64,000 nt of DNA from contig NZ_CP107532.1 in the NCBI RefSeq assembly GCF_025813715.1, positions 2,418,001 to 2,482,000 on the forward strand, given 5' to 3'. This DNA comes from Methylobacterium sp. FF17 (GTDB lineage: Bacteria; Pseudomonadota; Alphaproteobacteria; Rhizobiales; Beijerinckiaceae). The notes under the pieces were generated by a model, which saw only the letters and a list, made by a program, of their open reading frames with translations, did not search any database and was not told the origin of the DNA. This document shows positions 27,803 to 37,325 of the stretch, in pieces; the first letter of the stretch is position 1, and every line of letters begins with the position of its first letter. The position numbers were made by a program, and so were the translations under genes.

Positions 27803-29218
27803 ATGACCGCCCCGCGCACCCTCTACGATAAGATCTGGGACGACCACGTCGTCGATGTCGAGCCCGATGGCACCAGCCTCCTCTACATCGACCGGCACCT
27901 CGTCCACGAGGTCACCAGCCCCCAGGCCTTCGAGGGCCTGCGCGTGGCCGGGCGCCGGGTGCGCCACCCCGAGAAGACCCTCGCGGTGGTGGATCACAAC
28001 GTGCAGACCTCGGATCGCAGCTTCGGCATCGAGGATCCGGAAAGTCGGATCCAGCTGGAGGCGCTGGCCGAGAACGTGCGCGACTTCGGCATCGAGTTCT
28101 ACGATGCGCTCGATCGCCGGCAGGGCATCGTCCACGTGATCGGTCCCGAGCAGGGCTTCACCCTGCCGGGCCAGACCATCGTTTGTGGTGACAGCCATAC
28201 CTCGACCCACGGCGCCTTCGGAGCGCTCGCCCACGGCATCGGCACCTCCGAGGTCGAGCACGTGCTCGCCACCCAGACGCTGCTGCAGAAGAAAGCCAAG
28301 AACATGCGCGTCACGGTGGACGGCATCCTGCCGCCCGGCGTGACCGCCAAGGACATCATCCTGGCGATCATCGGCGAGATCGGCACCGCCGGCGGCACCG
28401 GCTACGTCATCGAGTATGCCGGCTCGGCGATCCGCGCTCTCTCGATGGAGGGCCGTATGACGATCTGTAACATGTCGATCGAGGGCGGTGCCCGCGCCGG
28501 GCTGGTGGCGCCGGATGCCACCACCTACGCCTATGTCGAGGGTCGCCCGAAGGCTCCGAAGGGCGAGGCCTTCGCCCGGGCCAAAGCCTACTGGGAAAGC
28601 CTCGTAACCGACGAGGGTGCGCATTTCGACCGCGAGGTGCGCCTCGACGCGGCCAACCTGCCCCCCATCGTCAGCTGGGGAACCAGCCCCGAGGACGTGG
28701 TCTCGATCTCCGGCGCGGTGCCGGACCCGGCCCAGATTCTGGACGAGAACAAGCGCCAGTCGAAGGAGAAGGCCCTGGATTATATGGGCCTGACCCCCGG
28801 CACCCGGATCACCGACATCACCCTCGACCGGGTCTTCATCGGCTCCTGCACCAATGGCCGCATCGAAGACCTGCGCGCGGTGGCCAAGATGGTCGAGGGC
28901 CGCAAGGTCCACGCCAACGTCTCCGCCATGGTGGTGCCGGGATCCGGGCTGGTAAAGCAGCAGGCCGAGGCGGAAGGCCTGGACCAGATCCTCAAGGCGG
29001 CCGGCTTCGACTGGCGCGAGCCGGGCTGCTCCATGTGCCTCGGCATGAACGCCGACCGCCTGAGCCCGAACGAGCGCTGCGCCTCCACCTCGAACCGCAA
29101 CTTCGAGGGCCGCCAGGGTCATCGCGGCCGCACCCACCTCGTCTCCCCCGCTATGGCCGCGGCGGCGGCCGTGGCCGGGCGCTTCGTGGACATCCGTGAC
29201 TGGCGCAACGAGGCCTGA
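27803..29218 (+). CDS. leuC: 3-isopropylmalate dehydratase large subunit
   Basis: The 471-residue protein has the three Cys ligands of the 4Fe-4S cluster in [14 protein letters not shown] and GCSMCLGMN, plus [17 protein letters not shown] and [16 protein letters not shown]. With LeuD it isomerises 2- to 3-isopropylmalate in leucine synthesis. No leuD is next to it. The ATG at 27803 gives the standard start [16 protein letters not shown] small hairpin (AAAGGG/CCCTTT, 27754-27774) lies just upstream. tRNA-Leu follows about 130 nt later. Confidence 0.97.
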   Translation: MTAPRTLYDKIWDDHVVDVEPDGTSLLYIDRHLVHEVTSPQAFEGLRVAGRRVRHPEKTLAVVDHNVQTSDRSFGIEDPESRIQLEALAENVRDFGIEFYDALDRRQGIVHVIGPEQGFTLPGQTIVCGDSHTSTHGAFGALAHGIGTSEVEHVLATQTLLQKKAKNMRVTVDGILPPGVTAKDIILAIIGEIGTAGGTGYVIEYAGSAIRALSMEGRMTICNMSIEGGARAGLVAPDATTYAYVEGRPKAPKGEAFARAKAYWESLVTDEGAHFDREVRLDAANLPPIVSWGTSPEDVVSISGAVPDPAQILDENKRQSKEKALDYMGLTPGTRITDITLDRVFIGSCTNGRIEDLRAVAKMVEGRKVHANVSAMVVPGSGLVKQQAEAEGLDQILKAAGFDWREPGCSMCLGMNADRLSPNERCASTSNRNFEGRQGHRGRTHLVSPAMAAAAAVAGRFVDIRDWRNEA

Positions 29219-29345
29219 GCCACAATCGAAGGGCCGGCCGAAAAATCCCGACGGAAGCGGCGAGAAACCCCGCGGAAGCGGATTGACGGCTGGCCCCACC
29301 CCGCCTAAACGAAACCCGCGTCGGCGCCGCAAGCGGCCTCGGCGA

Positions 29346-29430
29346 GCCCAGGTGGCGGAATTGGTAGACGCGCTGGTTTCAGGTACCAGTCTTGCAAGAG
29401 GTGAAGGTTCGAGTCCTTTCCTGGGCACCA
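29346..29430 (+). tRNA. tRNA-Leu (anticodon CAG)
   Basis: The 85-nt cloverleaf has acceptor arms GCCCAGG/CCTGGGC, an anticodon stem CTGGT/ACCAG with loop TTCAGGT giving anticodon CAG (29380-29382), a long variable arm, and the T-arm GGTTCGAGTCC. The 3' CCA is encoded. It would read CUG, a dominant Leu codon in this GC-rich genome. Confidence 0.97.
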
Positions 29431-30213
29431 TCAGCTGGCTAAGCCGCTGATCCGCAGAACGAAATAGCAAAGCCAGAGACTTAGGGTAGCCCGAGTGATA
29501 CAGTCGGGCGCTACAAATGGCATTGTGAGCCGCTAAGTTTTGGAAATACCTTAAAATCGGTATTTCTGGTTTTGGTACGCTGTGCTTAGGGGTCTGCGCG
29601 ACCGCTTTGGCAAGCGGGAAGAGTTTGGTATCCCTGATGCCAAGTATTCCGTCGAGGCTCTGTTTGCTAACCCAAGGTTTTTGCCGAGCTGTCCCAAAAA
29701 TGCGGACGGAGCGCGAAGCTCGTGCTCTCGCTGGCGCCGATCACGTTGAGCAGATACACACTCCCCAAGCGCGCCTGACCTTTCAATTCGATTGGCATAC
29801 TCATCTATACCCGACCCTTTTGGGCGGCCGTACCTCTGCCGGCACTTGTTGAACAAGAGGGCGTGTCGGGCGAGCGGCCATAATGAACGTGTTCTCCCGC
29901 TGAATGCGGCGCAGGTGTTTCGATGAGGCCGACGGTCTCCTGACCCGACCTGGCCTCGTCGTTGATGACGAGGGTCACGGACAGTTGGCGAGAGCCGGTG
30001 GTGCCGCGTTGCAACGGGCTAGCCTGAACCCTCAACTGCACGGCTCGAGGGAAAATTGCTTTGAATGACCTGCCCAGTGATCGTCCCGTCGATATCGGCA
30101 ACGGTCAGGCTGGCATTCCAGCAACTGTACCTCCAACACCCTTGCGCCTTCCGACGTAGTGGGACAGAGCAAGGCCGTAGGTCACCGACAGCCCGATGGT
30201 ATAGGATCGAAGG
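29431..30213. other. Gene-poor lower-GC stretch between tRNA-Leu and mxaB
   Basis: No supported gene is seen across 783 nt, and base composition is visibly less GC-rich than in the flanks. A perfect 8-bp inverted repeat GAAATACC/GGTATTTC (29543-29566, 8-nt loop) followed by T-rich sequence may terminate the leuC/tRNA transcript. Short open frames on both strands have no family resemblance. Confidence 0.5.
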
Positions 30214-30852
30214 CTAATCCTTTATCGCCATTGCAATGTTGACCAATTCCGCGAAGTTTTGCGCTCCGGACTTCCGTCGGACAGCAGAGATCATGTTTAC
30301 AACCGTCTTGTACTTCATCGCTAATTTATCGGCGATCGTACGATACGAATGTCCGTCCTTGATCAATGACAGAACCTGGAGTTCCCGTTCCGTAAGCGTT
30401 GAGACGGGCGACTGACCGGTGTTGGCGTTGAGCATGGCCACACCCAGGGCGAGGTCGTGATCGATGTAGCTCCTGCCGCTCCGGACCTCGTCGAAAGCCC
30501 TGAGGAACTCCGAGGTCGGGGCGTCCTTGAGGACATAACCGCTCGCCCCGCTCTCCAGGGCGCGTGCGACGATCGTCGGATCGTCGTGCATGCTGAAGGC
30601 GAGGATCCGGGTTCTGCGATCCAGGCTTCGAATGCGTCGGATCAGGGACAAGCCCGTCACACCGTGAGCGCCGAAGGTGAGGTCGGCGAGGACCATTCCA
30701 GGGCGTTGTCGATAGAACGCCCGGTAGGCTTCCACGATGGTGGTGGCCTCGTGGATCGTTTCAATTCCCACATCCTCCATGAGGGTCCGGAATCCTCTCA
30801 GGATCACCGGATGATCGTCCACGATGAGGATGCTCGTCGCGGGAGACGTCAT
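30214..30852 (-). CDS. mxaB: Methanol dehydrogenase response regulator MxaB
   Basis: The 212-residue NarL/LuxR-type regulator has a receiver with LIVDDHPVILRG, the phospho-Asp in MVLADLTFGAHG and the Lys in YVLKDAP. A C-terminal HTH follows (LTERELQVLSLIKDGHSYRT, KTVVNMISAVRRKSG). It closes the mxa cluster, as in Methylorubrum extorquens, where MxaB is required for mxaF expression. The ATG at 30852 overlaps the mxaH stop by 4 nt, so at least part of its translation is tied to the operon it controls. Confidence 0.93.
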   Translation of the reverse strand: MTSPATSILIVDDHPVILRGFRTLMEDVGIETIHEATTIVEAYRAFYRQRPGMVLADLTFGAHGVTGLSLIRRIRSLDRRTRILAFSMHDDPTIVARALESGASGYVLKDAPTSEFLRAFDEVRSGRSYIDHDLALGVAMLNANTGQSPVSTLTERELQVLSLIKDGHSYRTIADKLAMKYKTVVNMISAVRRKSGAQNFAELVNIAMAIKD

Positions 30853-31361
30853 GGAACGGCGTTCGGAGCGGCAGGCTTCGCAGCATAGCGCTCGGTCAGG
30901 CGTGCGAGGGTCTGGGTGCGCCCCAGGCCTTGGCGGCGCGTGTTGTAGTAGTGCTGACACAGTTCGCCATAGAGCTGTTTTCGCCGGGTCGTGGCTGCCG
31001 CCGCCGCCAGACCGTCAAGAAGGTCGTTGTAGGATTCGGGTTGGCCGGCTTCGGCCAGCATCTGCCCGAGTTGTACCGTGCGGTTTGCGATCATGCGCGG
31101 ATCTTCGATGAAGGTCTCCTTCGCCCGTGCAAGACTGTGGCGCAGCTGGTCGCTCCGCGCCGCGGCGCGCGTCGTGGGCTGGCCGGGCTCCCGCCGGGCG
31201 AGCCAGAGTGCCGGCTCCATGCCGTCCGTCGGCGAGAGCCAGATCGGGACCTCCGCATCGGACTTCGTCGCGACGACGGCCGTCTCCTGCACCGGCTCGC
31301 CGCCATCGCAAGCCGTCAGGGCCAGGAGAAGGGTGAATGAGAGTCCGGCGCTGGGCTTCAT
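30849..31361 (-). CDS. mxaH: MxaH, putative lipoprotein
   Basis: The 170-residue protein has a lipoprotein signal ending LLLALTAC, so Cys18 should be lipidated. The rest is mostly helical and Arg-rich (ELCQHYYNTRRQGLGRTQTL). Its place between mxaE and mxaB matches the conserved gene order; its biochemical role is not established. It overlaps both neighbours by 4 nt. Confidence 0.82.
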   Translation of the reverse strand: MKPSAGLSFTLLLALTACDGGEPVQETAVVATKSDAEVPIWLSPTDGMEPALWLARREPGQPTTRAAARSDQLRHSLARAKETFIEDPRMIANRTVQLGQMLAEAGQPESYNDLLDGLAAAAATTRRKQLYGELCQHYYNTRRQGLGRTQTLARLTERYAAKPAAPNAVP

Positions 31362-32323
31362 CGGGCTTGCCCGAGCGCGAGGCTGCGAGGGCCGTCCGGC
31401 ACCGCGATCCGGGCCGTCTCACGCAGGCTCGCCAGATCGATCACGGACACCGAATCGGAGAACCAGTTGGCGACGTAGGCCTGTCCCGCGGTGACGGCGA
31501 CGCCTTCCGGATAGCGGCCGACCGGAACGGTGGCGCTTATGGCTCCATCGGCCGCCCCGAGGACCACCAGGGTCCCGGCCTGCTGGTTGCTCACGAGGAT
31601 GCGGGCGCCGTCCGGGGTCACGGCGACACCGTAGGGCATGCCGCCGACCGTGAAAGTCGCGATGGTCCGTTTCTCGGCCGTATCGATGACGCTGACGTCG
31701 CCGCTGCGCACGTTGGCGACGTAGAGCCGGTCCTCGGCCGGGTTCAGCGCCAGAGCGAAGGGCGCCTCGCCGACCGGAATCGTCCCGATGCGCTTCATGT
31801 GCGCGGTATCGACGACACTGACCTGCCGGCTCTCCCGGTCCGCCACGTAGAGCGTTCCACGCCTGTCGAGGATGATGCCGGCGGGCTCGTGGCCGACCGC
31901 CACCGCGCCTTCCAGCGCTCCGGTTTCGGCACTGAGGCGCATCACCCGGTTGCCGGCCCAGTCACTGACATAGAGCTGCGTGCCATCGGCGGAGACCGCG
32001 ATCCCGAAGGCCTGCCCGGGCACGGAATACGTCCGCAGGATCGCGCCGCGGGCTCCGTCGACCGCCGTGATCTGCCGCGTGTCGGGATGGGTGAGATAGA
32101 GCCGTCCATGGGGGCCGGGCGCCAGCTGGGCGGGGCTGCGCGCGACCACGAGGTGGGCGCCGGCCGCTATCGATCCGGGCGCAAGAGCGACCAGGGTCCC
32201 GGCGCCCTGGCTCGCCACGTAGACGCTCTGCGCCCCGGCCGCACCGGGCAGGAAGCCGAGGAGCAGCCCGACCAGGACATGCCGTTCGATCATCGCCCTC
32301 CGGATCATCACCCCACGAATCAT
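31358..32323 (-). CDS. mxaE: MxaE, periplasmic YVTN-type beta-propeller
   Basis: The 321-residue protein has a signal peptide (HVLVGLLLGFLPGAAGA) followed by about seven YVTN-like blades, for example GTQLYVSDWAGNRVMRLSAE, EDRLYVANVRSGDVSVID and AYVANWFSDSVSVIDLA. The gene name rests on position between mxaD and mxaH. The function in methanol oxidation is unknown; a propeller could scaffold the dehydrogenase complex. The ATG at 32323 overlaps the mxaD stop; a longer open frame upstream overlaps mxaD and is rejected. Confidence 0.8.
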   Translation of the reverse strand: MIRGVMIRRAMIERHVLVGLLLGFLPGAAGAQSVYVASQGAGTLVALAPGSIAAGAHLVVARSPAQLAPGPHGRLYLTHPDTRQITAVDGARGAILRTYSVPGQAFGIAVSADGTQLYVSDWAGNRVMRLSAETGALEGAVAVGHEPAGIILDRRGTLYVADRESRQVSVVDTAHMKRIGTIPVGEAPFALALNPAEDRLYVANVRSGDVSVIDTAEKRTIATFTVGGMPYGVAVTPDGARILVSNQQAGTLVVLGAADGAISATVPVGRYPEGVAVTAGQAYVANWFSDSVSVIDLASLRETARIAVPDGPRSLALGQAR

Positions 32324-32853
32324 GGCGCGGCCTTCCCCTCGACCTTCGCCTTCAGGCCCCTCAGCCCATCCGCGAAGTAACGGTTCATGGCGTTGCGCCC
32401 GGCCGCATCGCTCAGGTCTTCGGGCGGCTCGTTGCCGGTATCGCCCCGGTAGAAGCGGCCGAGCCACTCGACCTTGGAGCCATCGCCCTCGGCGGACACC
32501 GTGAGGGTCGCCGAGTAGGACGAGACCGGGAGCGCCTTCAGGTCGGGATCGGACAAGCGGTACGAGTAGCTCCGCCCGGAGGCGTTCATCTCATCGAGCC
32601 CCTCGTCCAGAGTGCCGCCCGCCTTGAGCGTGATCGTGCGTCGGCCGCCCGATGTATTGCCTCCGCTGCCCTCGCTCCTGGCGACATCCGGATGCCAAGC
32701 GCCGATGCCCGCGAAATCGCCGACCACCTTCCAGACGGCGTCTGGCTTGGCCGCGATCACGATGCTCTGGTCGACCTTCTGCGGCGTCGGGCCGTGGGCG
32801 AGGGCCGCGCCGGAGAGAAGGGTCAGGACGAGGGCGGGGATACCGAGACGCAT
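32320..32853 (-). CDS. mxaD: MxaD, periplasmic SRPBCC-fold protein
   Basis: The 177-residue protein has a signal peptide (MRLGIPALVLTLLSGAALA) and a START/Bet v1-like domain (VDQSIVIAAKPDAVWKVVGD, GIGAWHPDV). MxaD is reported to aid electron transfer between methanol dehydrogenase and cytochrome cL. It starts 3 nt after the mxaL stop and overlaps mxaE by 4 nt. Confidence 0.93.
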   Translation of the reverse strand: MRLGIPALVLTLLSGAALAHGPTPQKVDQSIVIAAKPDAVWKVVGDFAGIGAWHPDVARSEGSGGNTSGGRRTITLKAGGTLDEGLDEMNASGRSYSYRLSDPDLKALPVSSYSATLTVSAEGDGSKVEWLGRFYRGDTGNEPPEDLSDAAGRNAMNRYFADGLRGLKAKVEGKAAP

Positions 32854-32856
32854 TGA

Positions 32857-33846
32857 TCAGGCCTTTTTCCAGGTCGGGATTTTGCGGACGCGAAGGTGAG
32901 GGGCGAGGAACGCCGCGAGCAGGAGCAGCAATGCGACCCCGCCGAGAACAGGACGCAGGTCGAAGTGGCCCGGGACCGGGCGTGGCGTTGCGGTAGCCGT
33001 GAGCGCAGCGCCGAGGCTGGCCGGTCCATCGAGATGCGCGTAGGTCAGGCCGGTCTCACCGGCGAGCTTGCGCAGGTAGGGCTCGCGCACCGAAGACAGG
33101 TGCTCGGTGCCCCCGGCAGCGGCGGCGCCGAAAGGTGCGTTGCGGGGGTTATAGCCCTCGCGGCTCTCGGCATCCGCCGGGGGCGGTCCGAAGCGGTTCT
33201 CCTGCTGGACGTCGCCCGCTCCGTAGAAGCCGGTCTCGCGCCCCCGGTCATCGTAGCGCGGGATCGGCGACAGGCCGGGTGCGCCCGCGCCCACGATGAG
33301 CCCCCGCACCGCTCCCGGCCTGCCCTCGAAGGGCGGCCCGCCGCGGCTCGGCAAGGGCGGCGCCTCCTGCCCGTCCGTGATGAAGACGAGGTCGGTGCCC
33401 AGTTCCTCCGCCATGGCGATGCTGCGGAAGAGGCCGGCAGAGATCCGGCTGTCGCCCTCCCAGGCCATGCGCCAGTCGATCCCCGCGAGGGCGCCGTCGA
33501 GGGGCGCGAAGCCGGAGCACGTCTCGATGGGGGTGAACAGCAGGAAGGGCCGGCGTTCGGTGAAGAGGCCGAGCGCCAGCCGCGATCCGCAGGGCAGGCC
33601 AGCGACGACGCTGCGCAGCGCCGCCTTCGCGGTGTCGAGCCGGCTCGCGGGCATTCCGTCAGTGCCGGCATAATCGCGCACGTTCATGCTGCCGGTGATA
33701 TCGACGATCGCCAGGACAGCGACGCCGTCGCGGGTGAGTGGGAACGGACGCGCTACGAAAGACAGCGCCACCAGCCCGAGGGCTCCGGCGAGGAGGCGCA
33801 GGCGTCCGTCCGACAGGTTTCGCAGGATCAGGGCGCCCAAGGTCAC
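32857..33846 (-). CDS. mxaL: MxaL, vWA-domain maturation protein
   Basis: The 329-residue protein has an N-terminal membrane helix, a vWA domain with the MIDAS-like VLAIVDITGSMNVRDYAG (Thr in place of the usual Ser at the third position) and LVFITDGQEAP, then a C-terminal membrane helix (VALLLLLAAFLAPHL). With MxaA and MxaK it is needed for Ca2+ insertion into methanol dehydrogenase. The start is a GTG overlapping the mxaK stop (GTGA). Confidence 0.93.
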   Translation of the reverse strand: MTLGALILRNLSDGRLRLLAGALGLVALSFVARPFPLTRDGVAVLAIVDITGSMNVRDYAGTDGMPASRLDTAKAALRSVVAGLPCGSRLALGLFTERRPFLLFTPIETCSGFAPLDGALAGIDWRMAWEGDSRISAGLFRSIAMAEELGTDLVFITDGQEAPPLPSRGGPPFEGRPGAVRGLIVGAGAPGLSPIPRYDDRGRETGFYGAGDVQQENRFGPPPADAESREGYNPRNAPFGAAAAGGTEHLSSVREPYLRKLAGETGLTYAHLDGPASLGAALTATATPRPVPGHFDLRPVLGGVALLLLLAAFLAPHLRVRKIPTWKKA

Positions 33847-34487
33847 GGCTCGCCCCGCGGCTGACCGGGAATGTCGGTCCAGATCTTCTTCGGCTCTGCC
33901 GCCAGTGCATCGCCGGACTTGCGGTCGAAGTCGGGGAAGTCGCGCATCAGGCGCGAGGCCACGTCGAGGTTGAACTTGGCGTCCCAGTAATCCGGCCGGC
34001 CCTGGAGGGCTCGCCGGTACTCCTGGCGCGCGAGGGTGATGCGGGGGCCGGCCGGATCGAGGTCGCCGCGCTCCAGGTGGTCGAAAGCCTGACGCAGATG
34101 GGCGTTGGCCAGGGCAAAGCGGGCGCGGGCCGCGCGTTCGGTCTCACCGAACCGGTCGAGGGCGTCGATGAGGGGCTCGATCGCCTCCACCGCGCCGCGC
34201 CGGGCGAGATACTGCACGCGCGCGAGCAGAAGCGTCGGCGCGGCGTCCACCGGAACCGCGAGGTCTTGTCCGGCGGCGAGAGCCCGGATCGCGGCGTTGT
34301 CACGGGAGATCCGCCAGCCTCCGGAGGCACAGCCGACCGCGATCGCGACGAGCAGGATCGGCAGCAGGATCAGGAGGTGCGGGCGGGACCGTCGCCAACC
34401 CGTGCCCAGCCCGGTTCGAAGAACCGTGGATCGGCCGGTGCTCAGGGGCCGGGAGGCGTGCCACGGCAGGGTATTGGGCGACGTCAT
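33843..34487 (-). CDS. mxaK: MxaK, membrane-anchored maturation protein
   Basis: The 214-residue protein has one N-terminal membrane segment (LLILLPILLVAIAVGCA) and a helical periplasmic domain with TPR-like features (ARARFALANAHLRQAFDHLE, ARQEYRRALQGRPDYWDAKF). MxaK mutants in M. extorquens make methanol dehydrogenase defective in Ca2+. Start and stop each overlap a neighbour by 4 nt. Confidence 0.92.
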   Translation of the reverse strand: MTSPNTLPWHASRPLSTGRSTVLRTGLGTGWRRSRPHLLILLPILLVAIAVGCASGGWRISRDNAAIRALAAGQDLAVPVDAAPTLLLARVQYLARRGAVEAIEPLIDALDRFGETERAARARFALANAHLRQAFDHLERGDLDPAGPRITLARQEYRRALQGRPDYWDAKFNLDVASRLMRDFPDFDRKSGDALAAEPKKIWTDIPGQPRGEP

Positions 34488-35539
34488 GCGGCGCGCTTCG
34501 CAGGGTCGGATGCGGTGGCTTGGGACCGCATGACGGGCGCGCCGGTGCGGCGCAGGTCCGCCTCGCCGAGCTTGGCCGCGACGAGGATCACGAGTCCGGC
34601 CAAGCTGGCAGCGTAGGCAAAGCCCGCGAGGTCCCGGCGCGGGCGCTGCTCTGTGTAGGGGATCGGGTCGCGTTCCAGCCGCTCGAGCTGGGCAATGGCC
34701 TCGGCGACGGCCTGCGCTCCCTCGGCCTCGAAGGCGCGGTAGGGCGTCCGCAGGCTCTTGAAGAACAGGTCGAGGTGGCGCTCGGGCGCCGCCTGCGGGG
34801 TGTCCTCGCCCGCTGGCCTGTCCGCGATGGAGGGAGAGCCCTTCGTGCGCAGGAAGAGCCAGTAGAGGTTCGGCCGCAGGCGGGCGAATGCGGCCCGCAA
34901 GGTATCCTGCACGCGCGGATCGATGACCGCCGCTCCATCCGACACCAGCAGCAGCGCACGGGACGTGGCGGGGCTCGCCGGCCCGAACTGCGACAGCCCC
35001 ATGGCGAGGCCACGCGCGATGTTGGTGTAGTCGAGCCCCGGCCGGTCGATGGCGCCGATGGCGGCCCGGACCGCCGCGTGCCTGTCGGTCATCGGGATCA
35101 CGAGCATGGGGGCCGTCGAGAAGGCCGTGACGGCGAACTGGTCGTGCGCCCGGCTCCCCACGAAGGCGGCGAGCAGGCGGCGCGAGGCTGCGGCCTTCGA
35201 CTCCTCGACGCCGGAGGGCTGCCGCCCGGCGAAGGTCTCGTTCATGCTGCCGGAGCGGTCGATGAGGATCGAGACCTGGGCTCCGATCCCGGTCCGCGTC
35301 AGGGGCTCGCCCTGGCGGTGGGGGCCCGCCAGGGCGAGGATCAGACCCGCGATGGCGATGATCCCGGCGGCGCGCAGGATCGCACCGATCACCCGTGACG
35401 GGCCGTCGGCCGGCCCAGCCGCGATGGAGGCCACGGGTACCCTGCGCTGGGCCGAGGCCAGGAGCGGCAAGAGGGCGAGGGGAAGCAGCCAGAGTACGGC
35501 CGGGTGGTCGACCGAGAGCCGGGCGAGCGCATCGATCAT
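34484..35539 (-). CDS. mxaC: MxaC, vWA-domain membrane protein
   Basis: The 351-residue protein has an N-terminal BatA-like membrane region (VLWLLPLALLPLLASA), a second helix (IIAIAGLILALAGP), and a vWA domain with full MIDAS VSILIDRSGSMNETFAG and LLLVSDGAAVIDPR. A last membrane segment follows (FAYAASLAGLVILVAA). It is a partner of the MoxR-type ATPase MxaR in methanol dehydrogenase maturation. The ATG at 35539 overlaps the mxaA stop; the long open frame upstream is an artefact within mxaA. Confidence 0.93.
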   Translation of the reverse strand: MIDALARLSVDHPAVLWLLPLALLPLLASAQRRVPVASIAAGPADGPSRVIGAILRAAGIIAIAGLILALAGPHRQGEPLTRTGIGAQVSILIDRSGSMNETFAGRQPSGVEESKAAASRRLLAAFVGSRAHDQFAVTAFSTAPMLVIPMTDRHAAVRAAIGAIDRPGLDYTNIARGLAMGLSQFGPASPATSRALLLVSDGAAVIDPRVQDTLRAAFARLRPNLYWLFLRTKGSPSIADRPAGEDTPQAAPERHLDLFFKSLRTPYRAFEAEGAQAVAEAIAQLERLERDPIPYTEQRPRRDLAGFAYAASLAGLVILVAAKLGEADLRRTGAPVMRSQATASDPAKRAA

Positions 35540-36474
35540 GCTGAGCGCTCCGCGCGGGCGAGGCGCTGCGCGAGGGCGGCGAGGTCGGGCAAGGCGAGCG
35601 CGCCGAGCCCCGCCTCCGGGCCGGGCCCGAAGAAGGTTCGGCGGGAGGCCTCGAAGAACCGGGCGAGCGCCGGACCCTCGACCGCATAGGCAGGATGGGC
35701 CCTCAGGAACGCGCCGAGGTCGTCGGCCAGCACCCGGCGACCGGCGGCGGCATCGAGAGCCTGATGGAGCGCCAGCAGCGCGTCGCGGTGATGCGACGCC
35801 GGATCGGGCCGACGCGACAGGCCGCGGAGGCGACGGGCGGCCAAGCCGAATGGGCGCCCCGGCCTGCTCCGGAACGGCCACCAGGTCCGGTCCCGGGCCA
35901 AGCCGACGAGCGCCAGGAGCGCGAGGGTGGCGGAGCCGGCCGCACCAAGGAGCAGGGGGCGCGGATCGCCGGGGCCGACCTGTCCGTCGGGACGCATGTA
36001 GTCGCGCGCGTCCTCCCGGGCGGGCGGCTGGACTTCGCGTAACGGCGAGACGTTGAACGACCAGGCCGGCACCTCGGTCTTCACGGTGGTGGCCCCGTGA
36101 TCGCTCTCGCTGACGAATGTGACGGTGAAGCCCGGGATCTCCAGGGCACGCGCATCGAGGGCGGCGTAGAAGGTCTGGTAGGTGAGCGCGAGGCGTACGC
36201 GCTGCGCGTCACCGTATCGCGACGCCGTCGCATCGAGGTCGCGCAGATCGAGCCAGTAGGTGAGCGCCCCGGGCCTCGGTAGCGAAGCGGTCTGGAGGCG
36301 GAAGCCCGGCTCGACCACGAGGTGGATCTCGGCTCGCACGAGGTCTCCGAGGAAGTAGCCGAACGGACGCGGCGTGCGGACTTCGACGGAGCGCACCTGA
36401 GCTCCGACCGGGCCGGACAGGAGGAGGCCGGCGAGGACCAGGGCGAAGGAGTGGGCGCGCATGATCCGCCTCAT
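35536..36474 (-). CDS. mxaA: MxaA, Ca2+-insertion protein
   Basis: The 312-residue protein has a signal peptide (ALVLAGLLLSGPVGA), a beta-rich periplasmic domain (VRTPRPFGYFLGDLVRAEIH, LTYWLDLRDLDA), a membrane helix (LLLGAAGSATLALLALVGLA) and a cytoplasmic helical tail. MxaA is needed to load Ca2+ into methanol dehydrogenase. It overlaps mxaS upstream and mxaC downstream by 4 nt each. Confidence 0.93.
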   Translation of the reverse strand: MRRIMRAHSFALVLAGLLLSGPVGAQVRSVEVRTPRPFGYFLGDLVRAEIHLVVEPGFRLQTASLPRPGALTYWLDLRDLDATASRYGDAQRVRLALTYQTFYAALDARALEIPGFTVTFVSESDHGATTVKTEVPAWSFNVSPLREVQPPAREDARDYMRPDGQVGPGDPRPLLLGAAGSATLALLALVGLARDRTWWPFRSRPGRPFGLAARRLRGLSRRPDPASHHRDALLALHQALDAAAGRRVLADDLGAFLRAHPAYAVEGPALARFFEASRRTFFGPGPEAGLGALALPDLAALAQRLARAERSA

Positions 36475-37325
36475 GCGCCGAGGAGGTGGCGGCTGACCGC
36501 ATCGGAATCGAAACGGCCGGCGAGGTGGAAGGGCGATCGGCCATGGGCCGTCGCGAGGCGCTGCAAGATCCCGAGCCGCTCAGCCTCTCGGGCGATCCAG
36601 CGCCGGCGCAGCGCCGGGCGCATGAACACGATCCGGCGCCCGGCGCCTTCGAGGTCGTCGAGTTCGAGCAGGCCCCAATCCGGCAGGCCCTCCGCCTCGG
36701 CGGCGTCGCCGAGCACGATCGGGATGAGATCGTGCCGGCTCAGGGCCGAGAAGACCTCGGTGATCAGCGCCTCAGACCAGCGAAAATCCGAAAGAAGGAA
36801 GACGATCTTGGGGCGCCCGGCGAGGCGACGGGATGCCAGGGCCATGCCTCCAGTACCGCGCCCGGTGCAGGCGACTGTCGCGAGGCACGAGGCCACTTCG
36901 GAAGCCCGCGTCGCGGCCCGGCTGGGGGCGAGGAACACGTCCTCCCGCAGGGTCTCGTCGCAGCCGATCAGTCCGAACCGGTCGCCGATCCGCGTCGCCG
37001 AGGCGGCGAGGCCGACGCAGAAGGCCGAAGCCAGGTCCATGCGGTCGGCTTCGCCGGAAAATCGCATGGAGGCGGACAGGTCGAGGAGCGCCCAGACCTC
37101 GACCGGGGTGCGCGTCTCGAAGCGCCGCACGACGGTGCCCTCGAAGGGATCGCGCAGGGTGGCGCGCACGTCGATGCGCCGCGCGTCGGGCATGCGCAGG
37201 AAGGCCACCTGATCGCGGAAGGTGCCGAGCCCGCCGGCCTCGCGGCCCCGATGCGCGCCGGGGCGGGTGCCGGGCAGGCGTCCGCGCGGACGGTAGACGA
37301 TGTCGGGCTGGCTCATGTCCATCAT
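36471..37325 (-). CDS. mxaS: MxaS, DUF58/vWA-like protein
   Basis: The 284-residue soluble protein has a DUF58 architecture with RRFETRTPVEVWALLDLSAS (MIDAS DLSAS) and FLLSDFRWSEALI. Proteins of this type work with MoxR AAA+ ATPases, here encoded directly upstream. The ATG at 37325 overlaps the mxaR stop (ATGA); nearby Met codons at residues 2 and 4 are possible but less coupled. Confidence 0.92.
   Translation of the reverse strand: MMDMSQPDIVYRPRGRLPGTRPGAHRGREAGGLGTFRDQVAFLRMPDARRIDVRATLRDPFEGTVVRRFETRTPVEVWALLDLSASMRFSGEADRMDLASAFCVGLAASATRIGDRFGLIGCDETLREDVFLAPSRAATRASEVASCLATVACTGRGTGGMALASRRLAGRPKIVFLLSDFRWSEALITEVFSALSRHDLIPIVLGDAAEAEGLPDWGLLELDDLEGAGRRIVFMRPALRRRWIAREAERLGILQRLATAHGRSPFHLAGRFDSDAVSRHLLGA

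Noticed and set aside
29551..30101. Two minus-strand frames downstream of tRNA-Leu considered as integrase or transposase remnants
   Set aside because: No DDE, tyrosine-recombinase or other mobile-element motif could be found in either.
34488..35687. Extension of mxaK into a 614-residue protein
   Set aside because: The added part is antisense-like, Arg-rich and lies wholly within mxaC; the 4-nt overlap start at 34487 fits MxaK length and its membrane anchor.
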